DNA of 16,130 nucleotides from Desulfobulbaceae bacterium (GCA_003557565.1 PWOG01000069.1:1-16130), one strand, 5' to 3'. Positions 1 through 6,837 are shown, counted from the first letter of the stretch. Translations and numbers: made by a program. The notes: generated by a model not told the origin, from the letters alone.

Positions 1-180
1 AGCCTGCCGGCGGGGGTGAGTGTCGGCACTTTCACCATCTCCTTTGATGAATGGGGCCGGCCCCATGACGGCGCCGATCCCGAAACCGGCGACGAGCTCA
101 TCGCCCCGCAAACCCTTGAAGTGGCCAATGGCCATGCCGTGGTCATTACCATCACTGACGGCACAGGCTTTATCCCATGA
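1..180 (+). CDS. GspH/MshC-like minor prepilin, C-terminal fragment
   Basis: Only the last 59 codons are present, because the gene enters from the left edge. The frame is open from base 1 to the TGA at 178-180. The visible tail has an 'ISFDEWGRP' segment (residues 13-21 of the fragment) followed by a short Asp/Gly-rich loop and a beta-strand-like end. A 'sFDxxGRP' element is common in the C-terminal beta-sheet of GspH/FimT/MshC-type minor pilins. The stop overlaps the ATG of the next prepilin gene (ATGA), which indicates translational coupling in one operon. The N-terminal methylation motif that would prove the family lies outside the window. The assignment therefore rests on this short motif and on the run of prepilin genes that follows. 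Confidence 0.6.
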   Translation, partial: SLPAGVSVGTFTISFDEWGRPHDGADPETGDELIAPQTLEVANGHAVVITITDGTGFIP

Positions 181-563
181 ATCGACGGACCCGACCACAA
201 AGGGGATTTACCCTGCTGGAAATCATCATCACCATCCTGGTGGCGGCTCTGGCCGGGCTGGCGGTTTTCGCCTTTGTCGGCGGCGTGGTGGTCGACAGTG
301 GCCAGCCGGTGCATTCCGCCCGGGCCCTGGCCGAGACCAGAACCCCTCTGGAGGAGCTGACCGCCAATTATGAAGAATATCTGCGCGACCCTGCCTTTAC
401 CTGGGCTGACTTCGATACCGCCGTGGACGCCGTCTTGGTCGCCCACGACGGGCAGAGGGATGACTTGCTTGGCACCGATTTTGACACCGGCACCTTTGAG
501 GTGATCCAGGTTACTTTTTTCGGCGACCACGACCAGGACCTGGCCGCCTTTTTCTCCCAATAG
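177..563 (+). CDS. Type IV minor prepilin (GspI/MshD-like)
   Basis: This is a 128-residue class III prepilin. It has a short basic leader (residues 1-10), a prepilin peptidase site RG^FTLLE with Glu5 of the mature protein present, and a hydrophobic assembly helix to about residue 34. A small acidic globular domain rich in Asp and Glu follows. The leader would be cut and N-methylated by a PilD-type peptidase, which is not encoded in this window. The start is fixed by the 4-bp overlap with the preceding stop. Size and position suggest a minor (pseudo)pilin of the priming complex rather than the major pilin. Which MSHA or Gsp minor pilin it corresponds to is uncertain, because the globular part is not recognisable by eye. 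Confidence 0.8.
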   Translation: MNRRTRPQRGFTLLEIIITILVAALAGLAVFAFVGGVVVDSGQPVHSARALAETRTPLEELTANYEEYLRDPAFTWADFDTAVDAVLVAHDGQRDDLLGTDFDTGTFEVIQVTFFGDHDQDLAAFFSQ

Positions 564-574
564 GAAGCCCCAAC

Positions 575-1045
575 GTGCTTAAACGACGCCACCACAAACA
601 GTCCGCCGGCGGTTTTACCATGATCGAGATGATCGCCGTGCTGGTGCTGGTCGGGCTGCTGGTCGCCCTGGCGGGAACGGGGCTGACCGCCGCCGTGCAG
701 GGCTATTTGATGGCCCGGGAAAGCACCGCCATGGCCCAGAAGGCGCAACTGGCCCTGACCCGTTTAAGCAATGAATTCCTGGTCTGCTACGACTGCCTCG
801 GGGAAAACGAAAACATCGGCCTGCCCTTCACCTACGACAACGTCCTGGCCGATGGTCGGGTGGTGGCACTGGACGGGGACACCATCACCGTCAACGGCAC
901 CCCCCTGGTGGACCGGGTGAGCGCCTTTACCCTCGACTATGATAATCTGGGGCGGGTGGTGATCAGTTTCAGCCTGGAGCACCGGCAGGCGGGAAGTTCC
1001 CTGGACTTCACCACCACGGTGCTGCCGCGCAACTCCTATCAGTGA
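575..1045 (+). CDS. Type IV minor prepilin (MshO/GspJ-like)
   Basis: This is a 156-residue prepilin starting at GTG 575. A Shine-Dalgarno AGGAAG (562-567) overlaps the preceding stop and lies 7 nt upstream of the start. The 13-residue basic leader ends at GG^FTMIE, so mature Glu5 is present, and a long hydrophobic helix runs to about residue 37. The region after the helix (about residues 46-66: a Tyr-containing helix, then alternating Ala/Gln/Leu-Arg) resembles the GspJ/MshO pattern. The C-terminal half has beta-strand-like repeats and a 'FTLDYDNLGRVVISF' strand, comparable to minor pilins. The stop TGA (1043-1045) overlaps the GTG proposed for the next gene. It is probably a minor pilin in the tip or priming complex. 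Confidence 0.8.
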   Translation: MLKRRHHKQSAGGFTMIEMIAVLVLVGLLVALAGTGLTAAVQGYLMARESTAMAQKAQLALTRLSNEFLVCYDCLGENENIGLPFTYDNVLADGRVVALDGDTITVNGTPLVDRVSAFTLDYDNLGRVVISFSLEHRQAGSSLDFTTTVLPRNSYQ

Positions 1046-2991
1046 GAAAAATTATGCTCGAGTCACGGCCAGAAAGCGGCGGGGCAGCACCGGCAACCGG
1101 GGCGGACCACCATGGCTGGGTAACCAGGCCCAGGGTTTGTCCCGTAAGCGGTCACGGGGTGCCACAACTTGCGGAACCCCATGATAGCTCGCACGGCGGT
1201 CAGCGGGGCGGGATCCTGCTGGGACTGGTGGCGGCCCTGGTGCTGGCCGGGGTGTTGGGGGCCGCCGCCGCCTCCCTGCTGGGCACCGCTTCCCTGCACG
1301 AGGTGCGGGCCAACTACGGTGAACGGGCCTATTACCTGGCGGAGTCGGGGTTTCGTTACGCCGCCTCGGTGTTGCGTGATGACGAGCCGGCCTTTTGGAA
1401 TCTGGACGACGCAAGCGTCGACGTCCCGTCAGGGGGCCGGTTTACCCTGGCTATGAGCAAGCTTACGGAAGATGAGAATTATGACTCCGAAGATGAGAAT
1501 TATGACTCCGAATATCGGGTTGCCGGAGACCAGACGATCAACTCGGGCGACGACCTCGATATTAACCCGGATGCGCAACTGGCGCCAAAGAACGGTTTGT
1601 TCAGGTACCAGGGCAGCTGGTATCGTTATCGTGAGTTTAACCAAGACGATAATTCCCTGACGGAAATAATCGCCGCGCCGGACAACCAGCGGCTGGTGGC
1701 TGGTGATCATGTGGGCGAAGATGCCATTGAGGTGGGAGGCAGTTTGCCTTTGCAGTCCGGTTCGGTTATCCCCGCTACCGACCATGTTTTTACTTACAAT
1801 GGCGAGGAATATACCTACGAGCAATACTTCGGCGGGGTTTTGGAAGGCATTGGCGGCGGTGCATTTCCCCTGGAGGTGACGGATGGCGAGGTGCTTTCCT
1901 TCCCGTCCGAGTTTCCTTTTACGGTGGAGGACCAGGATCCCGTCAAGTTTGCTTCGATGATTCAGGTTGAATCCACCGGCGAGTATGGCGGGGGAGATTT
2001 GACTGTCCGCCGCAAGGTTACCTACTGGTTCTACGATGCCCTTGGTTATCCGGAAGAACAGGAGGAGACGGCGGGATTCAGCGGTGAAGCGACCCATGAT
2101 GCCACCGGTGATTTCGATGCTAACTGGCAGGGGCCGGGGGCGTCCGTGGGCGCATTCGACTATGATACTGATGAGGAGGCCATCCAGGTCACCGGTGTGC
2201 ATGCATCTAGGTCCGTAGCTTCCATGGCCTACATAGGCAGGGATATCTATACGCCCGATTACGAGGTGCAGGTCAAGCTCAAACTGGACCCCAATCTTTT
2301 TGACGAAGGGCCGGAGGCATATCTGCAAGGGATCACCTTTCGCATGGACGGAGACAACAAGCTGGCCCAGTTAAGAGGTTACGGGGTGTCGTTTGTCAAA
2401 TGGGATGCGGACGGTGATGTGCCGGAGACGCTGGTTCCGGCCGACTTTGGTGCTGGTGGCGAGCAGGAAGGCGAGCCGTTTATGGCGTTATGGAGGACAA
2501 ACAGTCGGCACGATGGCTTGAACCATGATCCCGAACTGCTGGCCTGGGCGTCCACTCCCGTTGGCGCCCGGCAGAACAACGGCTTGTTCAAGGAGTGGGT
2601 CACCCTGATGTTGCGGGTGGAGGAGGTTGACGTGAACGGTGACCAGGCCAATCGGATCCATGTGATGTACGGTGATCCGGAGGAGCATATACGGAATGAT
2701 TATCCTTTGCAGTGGCCGCCGGATGACCTGTTGGACGATTCAAACGCCTTCAACCTGATCGAATGGGAAGGGGCGGCTGGCGGTACGGAATTGGACAACG
2801 GCAATCAGACCATAACCACCGCCCCGGGTGAGTTGCTCTTCAATGAGGACACCCAGGACATGGAGGTCGGTTTGCATGCCTGGGGCGACAATATGGAGGA
2901 CAACGCCTGGTATGACAATTTTGCCGCCCGCGTGGCCAGCGTGGATACCATTGATTTTGGCGGCGGCTATATCCCTCCTCTCCAGCAATAA
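1042..2991 (+). CDS. Large PilX/GspK/MshP-like pilus protein with big C-terminal region (candidate tip subunit/adhesin)
   Basis: The protein has 649 residues. Residues 57-84 form a hydrophobic helix, followed by 'RAYYLAESG' (95-103), which is characteristic of PilX/MshP/GspK-type pilins. The expected +5 Glu is absent (Gly-Ile-Leu-Leu-Gly after the putative Gly56 cut), as in GspK, the subunit that caps pseudopili. Residues about 110-649 are acidic and appear beta-rich. They are far larger than a normal minor pilin, and a possible concanavalin-like/LamG-type fold is only a guess. By order it occupies the mshP/mshQ position. A 56-residue leader is abnormally long. GTG 1042 overlaps the previous stop; alternative starts are ATG 1054 and GTG 1159, the latter giving a 17-residue leader but with a poor Shine-Dalgarno. 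An exact 21-bp in-frame duplication lies at residues 143-156. Local base use looks more AT-rich from about 1440 to 2900 than in the flanking genes. Confidence 0.75.
   Translation: MRKIMLESRPESGGAAPATGADHHGWVTRPRVCPVSGHGVPQLAEPHDSSHGGQRGGILLGLVAALVLAGVLGAAAASLLGTASLHEVRANYGERAYYLAESGFRYAASVLRDDEPAFWNLDDASVDVPSGGRFTLAMSKLTEDENYDSEDENYDSEYRVAGDQTINSGDDLDINPDAQLAPKNGLFRYQGSWYRYREFNQDDNSLTEIIAAPDNQRLVAGDHVGEDAIEVGGSLPLQSGSVIPATDHVFTYNGEEYTYEQYFGGVLEGIGGGAFPLEVTDGEVLSFPSEFPFTVEDQDPVKFASMIQVESTGEYGGGDLTVRRKVTYWFYDALGYPEEQEETAGFSGEATHDATGDFDANWQGPGASVGAFDYDTDEEAIQVTGVHASRSVASMAYIGRDIYTPDYEVQVKLKLDPNLFDEGPEAYLQGITFRMDGDNKLAQLRGYGVSFVKWDADGDVPETLVPADFGAGGEQEGEPFMALWRTNSRHDGLNHDPELLAWASTPVGARQNNGLFKEWVTLMLRVEEVDVNGDQANRIHVMYGDPEEHIRNDYPLQWPPDDLLDDSNAFNLIEWEGAAGGTELDNGNQTITTAPGELLFNEDTQDMEVGLHAWGDNMEDNAWYDNFAARVASVDTIDFGGGYIPPLQQ
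1062..1180 (+). repeat. Hairpin-dense segment at the 5' end of the large pilus gene
   Basis: This stretch encodes the atypical N-terminal extension of the large pilin-like protein. It is packed with short inverted repeats: CTGG-GTAA-CCAG (1116-1127), GGG-TTTGT-CCC (1133-1143), CCCGT-N8-ACGGG (1141-1158) and GGGGT-N15-ACCCC (1156-1180). Several are mutually exclusive. The encoded peptide (His/Pro/Gly/Arg-rich) does not look like a prepilin leader. It may be an interspersed palindromic element that became in-frame coding, or an mRNA structure that modulates translation. No target-site duplication was identified. Confidence 0.3.
1468..1509 (+). repeat. Exact 21-bp tandem duplication, in frame
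   Basis: Copy 1 is 1468-1488 and copy 2 is 1489-1509, identical at all 21 positions. The next three bases (GAA, 1510-1512) begin a third unit. It encodes two copies of the heptad EDENYDS in the acidic region just after the pilin helix. Absence of third-position differences argues for a recent slippage duplication. Confidence 0.95.
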
Positions 2992-2994
2992 CTT

Positions 2995-3849
2995 ATGAAT
3001 TACTATCAACTGCTCGATCTGCAGCGGGAACCCTTCGCCAACTCGCCGGACCCCCGGCTGCTTTATCTTTCCGAGCAGCACCACGATTGCCTCCAGCAGC
3101 TGGAGCTGGCGGTGCGGCTGCGGCGGGGGCTGGGGGTGGTGCTCGGCGAGGTGGGTACCGGCAAGACCACCATCTGTCGGCGGCTGATCCGCAACCTGGG
3201 CGGCGAGGGGGACCGGCGGACCATTATCCGGCTCATCCTGGACCCCGATTTTCATAGCCGCCGGGACTTTCTGGCCGCCATTGTCCGGGCCTTCGGTCTG
3301 GGCGATGATGAGTTGGGCGAACCGGTTGAGCGGGAGCTCAAGGAGCTGTTTTACAATTTTTTGCTGGAGGAGAGCGTCGGCCGGGATCGCAATGTGCTGC
3401 TGATCATCGATGAAGGCCAGAAATTGCCGGATTTCTGCCTGGAGGCCCTGCGGGAGCTGCTCAATTACGAAACCAACGACCGCAAGCTGGTCCAGGTCCT
3501 GATCTTCGCCCAGGAGGAGTTCAGGGCCCGGATCCGGCGGCACAATTATTTCCGGGACCGCATCGCCCTCTTTATGCACCTGCGCCCCCTGGGCTTCCGG
3601 GAGACCCGGGCGCTGATCAATTTCCGCCTGCGCCAGAGCCATCGCCGGCCGGCCGCCGCCGACGAGCTTTTCACCCTCCCGGCCATGTGGCTGATCTACC
3701 GCCATACTGGCGGTTATCCCCGGCGCATCATCATGCTCTGCTCCCAGATTATGCTGGCCTACCTCGTCCGCTGCAGCCATGACCCAGCCGCAGCCGGCAA
3801 AATCACCGCCTCCCTGGTGCGCTCCTGTGTGCGGCGGGTGTTTAATTGA
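2995..3849 (+). CDS. ExeA/GspA/MshM-family AAA ATPase
   Basis: The protein has 284 residues and belongs to the ExeA/GspA/MshM AAA family, which in other systems helps secretin assembly or insertion across the peptidoglycan. The opening 'YYQLLDLQREPFANSPDPRL' is typical of the family. Walker A is GEVGTGKTT (51-59) and Walker B is NVLLIIDEGQ (133-142, with D139/E140). A sensor/Arg-rich segment lies near 171-195, and an ATPase lid-like helical end contains 'GGYPRRI'. It starts 3 nt after the preceding stop with no clear Shine-Dalgarno, so translation is probably coupled. The protein lacks the C-terminal membrane segment and peptidoglycan-binding domain of full-length ExeA, and so resembles the shorter MshM form. 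It sits between the pilin block and the assembly block. Confidence 0.9.
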   Translation: MNYYQLLDLQREPFANSPDPRLLYLSEQHHDCLQQLELAVRLRRGLGVVLGEVGTGKTTICRRLIRNLGGEGDRRTIIRLILDPDFHSRRDFLAAIVRAFGLGDDELGEPVERELKELFYNFLLEESVGRDRNVLLIIDEGQKLPDFCLEALRELLNYETNDRKLVQVLIFAQEEFRARIRRHNYFRDRIALFMHLRPLGFRETRALINFRLRQSHRRPAAADELFTLPAMWLIYRHTGGYPRRIIMLCSQIMLAYLVRCSHDPAAAGKITASLVRSCVRRVFN

Positions 3850-3864
3850 GTGTAAACGTTTACA
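3841..3864 (+). promoter_or_regulatory. Putative -10 element plus LacI/GalR-like palindromic operator
   Basis: TGTAAACGTTTACA (3851-3864) is a perfect 14-bp palindrome with a central CG. It matches the general LacI/GalR-family operator pattern. TTTAAT (3841-3846, 5/6 to the sigma70 -10) ends 4 nt upstream, so a start site would fall inside the palindrome, but no good -35 is visible. A perfect 14-bp palindrome is expected about once by chance in a window this size. The intergenic position and the operator-like sequence are what make it notable. It would control the assembly block downstream. Confidence 0.35.
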
Positions 3865-4148
3865 GCCCGTTATGGCGGCAGTTATTGGTCCTGGATTACG
3901 CTTGTAATCGAGTGGTGGCCGGCCATGGGTTGTCCCGATTGCCTGCCGATCTTAACAAAGGTTGGGCAATACAAGGGAAAAAGGTTGCTTGTTGGGCCGG
4001 GTTACGTTAATTAATCTACTAACTTTGATCAGCGATTGACTGAGATAGTTGGTGGAGACACCATGTATGCGACTGATTATCGTTGCTTATGACCACCGCC
4101 ACCGGTATTGTTGTCCAACCATTGATTGCCGAGAATGGATCGCCGAGA
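3850..4148. other. 299-bp non-coding gap between pilin/ExeA block and assembly block
   Basis: No credible protein-coding gene is visible here apart from a 9-codon mini-ORF. The gap holds the palindrome at 3851-3864, a 6-bp hairpin GATTAC-GCTT-GTAATC (3894-3909) without a following T-run, an AT-rich patch around 4007-4016 with a weak upstream TTGCTT (3985-3990), the mini-ORF at 4063-4092 and the duplicated start region at 4128-4155. It is the most likely site for an internal promoter, but no convincing full sigma70 or sigma54 promoter could be assigned. No c-di-GMP riboswitch core was found. Confidence 0.6.
4063..4092 (+). CDS. Possible 9-residue leader peptide ORF
   Basis: The ATG at 4063 has a good Shine-Dalgarno GGAG (4054-4057, 5 nt spacing). 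It encodes MYATDYRCL and then TGA (4090-4092). The stop overlaps an ATG at 4089 (ATGA) that is in frame with the downstream PilM-PilN gene. It could be a leader peptide giving translational coupling to a longer form of that protein, or simply a chance match. Nothing in the codon sequence (no runs of one amino acid) suggests attenuation. Confidence 0.3.
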   Translation: MYATDYRCL

Positions 4149-4155
4149 ATGGATC
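4128..4155 (+). repeat. 14-bp tandem duplication containing a start codon
   Basis: GCCGAGAATGGATC occurs at 4128-4141 and again at 4142-4155, followed by a further GCC. Each copy contains GAGAATGG, so there is an ATG at 4135 (which opens a short frame) and one at 4149 (which opens the PilM-PilN frame). Since 14 is not a multiple of three, the event would break any reading frame crossing it. This argues that the segment before 4149 is untranslated or under little constraint. Confidence 0.9.
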
Positions 4156-6266
4156 GCCACAAGGAACTTTCCGCCACCGACAAGCTGCTGGACCTGATTC
4201 GTTCCGGCGACGATCCCGACCGGGAAGCGACGCGCCAGCGACGGTCCGCCGCTGGCGCGGTGCCGGCATCCAATCCTTCCTGGTCGGGCCCGGAAAAAAC
4301 TTCCGTTGATCCGGCAGCGCCGGGCACTGTTCGCGGTCTTTTTCAATTCCCGGCAATCCGGCGACCCGGGCGATCCGGGTGGTCCGAGCGGATGGTCACC
4401 ATGCCTTCCTGGTTGCGGCGCCGTAGCAACACCACCGTCGGGGTTTCCCTGCGCCCGGGATCGGTGGAAATCGCCGTGGTCAGCCGCCATCATGGTCGCC
4501 AGCTGCTGCGGGAACATCATGTCCATCCCGTGGAACAGGAAGAGGGAGCCGGGGCCGACCACGAGGACACTTGGCTGGCTGCTCCCGCCCTGAAAACCAC
4601 CCTGCGCCGGGCTTTGACGGAGATCCGGGCCGGGCGGAGCGGCGCTGGCTGGAACCCTGAAATATGGACGGAGCTGCCATGGCGCCACCTGGAGGTTCAT
4701 TTACTGACCATCCCCAGAGTGGCGCCGGCCGAAGCCGCCAACGCCGTGTTTTGGGCGGCCCGGAAAAATATAGAAGGCTATGATCCCAAAACCCTGACCC
4801 TGGATTTCATCCTCCGGCCCAGCCCGGAACACGATGGCAAACTGGAGGCGGTGGTTTTTCTCGCCCCGCGTCTGGTGGTGGAGCGGTTGCGCCAACTTTT
4901 CCGGGGGGTTTCCTTTCCTTTGACCGGCATTACCGCCCCGGTTACAGCCGCCGGCAATCTTTATCATCACGGGCGGCTGCCCGGGCGGGAAAAGGCTTTT
5001 TCCCATCTGCAGCTGGAGGAAAACAACTCCTTTATCACCCTTTTTCAAAACGGCGAACCGGGGTTCAGCCGGGATATCAAAACCTGCCTGCACACTATCC
5101 TGGAAGCCGGGGAGCCTTGTGAACCCCCGGAAAGGCCTACTGAAAGGCCGTTGACTTCAGCGTCCGATGCCGGGCAGACAACGGTTCTGGACCTGGATTG
5201 GGAAGAACAACCATCGGCATCTCCGGAAGCGGAGTCAGCGTCCCAGGGGTTGTCTATCCCTGAAGAGCCGGAGGATGAGGCTGCGGCCGGGATTGGAGAG
5301 CCGTCGGCGGCACGGTGGCATGACCTTGGCCCCGATCCTCTGGGGCAGCAACAACCGCTTGCCAGTTTCGACCTCCAGGCCCTTACCCGTCTGGTACGCC
5401 AGGTGGAGCGCACTTTCGATTACTGCCGGATAAACCTGGGGCAGCCGCGACCGGAAAAGGTTTACCTGACCAGCCCGGTACGGCTGGATCAGTCGTTGTT
5501 GAATAAAATCGAGGAGGAGTTGGGGATCGGCTGTCAGTGGCTCGATCCTTTTGCCAACGATGAGGGTGTCGGGCCCTCGTCCGCCGCTCCCCCGGCCGGG
5601 CAGTACGAGCGGCAACTGCTGGCTCCCGCCGTGGGTCTGGCCTTTTGTGACCGTCGGCAGAGTCAGAATTTTTTGCTCACCTACCCGGACAAGGAAAAGC
5701 AAAAGCTCGCCCACCTGGCCAACCGGGCCATCGTCGGCGCATTTATTGTCCTGGCCCTGGGGCTGGCCGGGATTTATACCTGGCAACAGGCCGAGATCAG
5801 GGATCTGCGGGTCGAATACTCGTCGCTTGAGCAGCAGCGCCGGGATCTGGCCGCCAACCGCTATGACGAGGAGTATCTGGCCGGTTTGGCGACGGCGATC
5901 AGCCGCCATCAAGATGAAATCGCCACCGCAGCTCGGCGGGAGCAACTGCTGCTGCTGCTGACCCAGACCCAGGAGCTGTTGCCGCCCGGGGTGTCCCTGC
6001 TGGCCATCCGGGCCCGGACCGGGGAAGAAAACCGGCAAGAGGGCGGCTTAACGGCGGAAGTGCAGGGAGTAATCAAGGGGCCCGACGCCCAGCGCGAATT
6101 GCAGCTGGCCCGTTATCTGCGTCGTTTGCACGGTTCCGATCAGATCATGGCCGCCACCATCATGGAGCAGCGGCAGCAGGAAACCACCGCGGCCTCCAGG
6201 GTGCTTTATTTCCGCCTGCAGGTCGAGGCTGAACTTTTGTCCGCATCGGGAGAGCAAGACGGATGA
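4149..6266 (+). CDS. PilM-PilN/GspL-like fusion, inner-membrane pilus alignment protein (MshI-like)
   Basis: The protein has 705 residues from ATG 4149. Residues 1-80 are a variable cytoplasmic N-terminus (a 'TDKLLDLIRSGD' helix, then low complexity). The PilM/MshI actin-like domain begins at about residue 95 with 'TTVGVSLRPG'. It is interrupted by an acidic Pro/Ser/Glu-rich insert at about 323-397. A single membrane helix lies near 526-545, followed by a coiled coil and a periplasmic PilN/GspL-like ferredoxin-type domain to the end. It would link the cytoplasmic ATPase to the periplasmic PilO/PilP proteins. In canonical systems PilM and PilN are separate, while GspL and MshI combine related parts. 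Starts at TTG 4083 and ATG 4089 are also in frame, and the conserved part could begin at ATG 4392 or 4401. I prefer 4149 because the 14-bp duplication duplicates exactly this start region. The stop overlaps the next ATG. Confidence 0.85.
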   Translation: MDRHKELSATDKLLDLIRSGDDPDREATRQRRSAAGAVPASNPSWSGPEKTSVDPAAPGTVRGLFQFPAIRRPGRSGWSERMVTMPSWLRRRSNTTVGVSLRPGSVEIAVVSRHHGRQLLREHHVHPVEQEEGAGADHEDTWLAAPALKTTLRRALTEIRAGRSGAGWNPEIWTELPWRHLEVHLLTIPRVAPAEAANAVFWAARKNIEGYDPKTLTLDFILRPSPEHDGKLEAVVFLAPRLVVERLRQLFRGVSFPLTGITAPVTAAGNLYHHGRLPGREKAFSHLQLEENNSFITLFQNGEPGFSRDIKTCLHTILEAGEPCEPPERPTERPLTSASDAGQTTVLDLDWEEQPSASPEAESASQGLSIPEEPEDEAAAGIGEPSAARWHDLGPDPLGQQQPLASFDLQALTRLVRQVERTFDYCRINLGQPRPEKVYLTSPVRLDQSLLNKIEEELGIGCQWLDPFANDEGVGPSSAAPPAGQYERQLLAPAVGLAFCDRRQSQNFLLTYPDKEKQKLAHLANRAIVGAFIVLALGLAGIYTWQQAEIRDLRVEYSSLEQQRRDLAANRYDEEYLAGLATAISRHQDEIATAARREQLLLLLTQTQELLPPGVSLLAIRARTGEENRQEGGLTAEVQGVIKGPDAQRELQLARYLRRLHGSDQIMAATIMEQRQQETTAASRVLYFRLQVEAELLSASGEQDG

Positions 6267-6802
6267 ACATCGCTTTGCTGCGGGAAAAACTGGCAATTGC
6301 CCTGAACAGCCGCAACCTGGTGGTGATGGGGCTGTGTTTTCTGCTGCTGGCCGTTTTCGCCCTGGCCCTGAACCTGCCCTCATGCCGGGAGGCCGGGCGT
6401 CTGGAAGCGGAGATCGCAGACGAAGAGCGTCGGCTGGCCGAGGCCCGGGAGATTCATCAGGTGGCCGGGGAACTGGATGACAGGCTGGAACAGTTTCAAA
6501 AGCTGGCGACGCCGTCCCGGGAATTTGACCCCGGGGACCGGAATTCGTCGACGGCCCTGCGCCGTCTGGCCGACGAGCATGGAGTGGTGGTCCGGGAACT
6601 GGACCTGCATATTCCCGACCAGCCCGGACCGGTAACCAATATGCAGCTGCGGGCGCAACTGGTGGGAGACTTGGAACCGTTGCGCCGGCTGGCCCAGGAA
6701 ATGGTCTGGCTGCCGTCGTTGGTGGAACTGCAGGAGATCGCCATCAGCCGGGACCAGGCCGGGTTCGTGCTGGCTGCCAAGATGATGGTGGACGATGAAT
6801 AG
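6263..6802 (+). CDS. PilO/GspM/MshJ-like inner-membrane assembly protein
   Basis: The protein has 179 residues in a bitopic layout: a short cytoplasmic N-terminus, one membrane helix (about 19-37), a charged coiled coil (about 42-80) and a small periplasmic domain ending in beta/alpha elements. This is the PilO/GspM/MshJ architecture. Its expected partner is the PilN half of the upstream protein, forming the alignment platform under the secretin. The ATG overlaps the preceding TGA (ATGA), which supports stoichiometric, coupled translation. The sequence is too divergent to distinguish PilO from MshJ by eye. Assignment rests on topology and on position between the PilN-like and PilP-like genes. 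Confidence 0.8.
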   Translation: MNIALLREKLAIALNSRNLVVMGLCFLLLAVFALALNLPSCREAGRLEAEIADEERRLAEAREIHQVAGELDDRLEQFQKLATPSREFDPGDRNSSTALRRLADEHGVVVRELDLHIPDQPGPVTNMQLRAQLVGDLEPLRRLAQEMVWLPSLVELQEIAISRDQAGFVLAAKMMVDDE

Positions 6803-6817
6803 GATTGACGGTCGGAT

Positions 6818-6837
6818 TCCGGGAGCAAACTCCCGGA
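6818..6837 (+). repeat. 8-bp perfect hairpin between mshJ-like and pilP-like genes
   Basis: TCCGGGAG (6818-6825), loop CAAA, CTCCCGGA (6830-6837). The GC-rich stem with a tetraloop lies 16 nt after the upstream stop and ends 37 nt before the downstream TTG start. No T-run follows on the plus strand, so it is not a standard terminator. It could stabilise the upstream message 3' end, mark a processing point, or reduce coupling between two otherwise co-transcribed genes. Confidence 0.7.

Noticed and set aside
3894..3909. GATTAC-GCTT-GTAATC hairpin as a terminator of the pilin/ExeA block
   Set aside because: The stem is short and AT-containing, and no T-run follows on either strand.
3950..4010. 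Possible c-di-GMP (GEMM) riboswitch upstream of the assembly block
   Set aside because: A GGGCAA and a GGGTTACG-like element are present, but the conserved core bases and the paired stems of GEMM are not.
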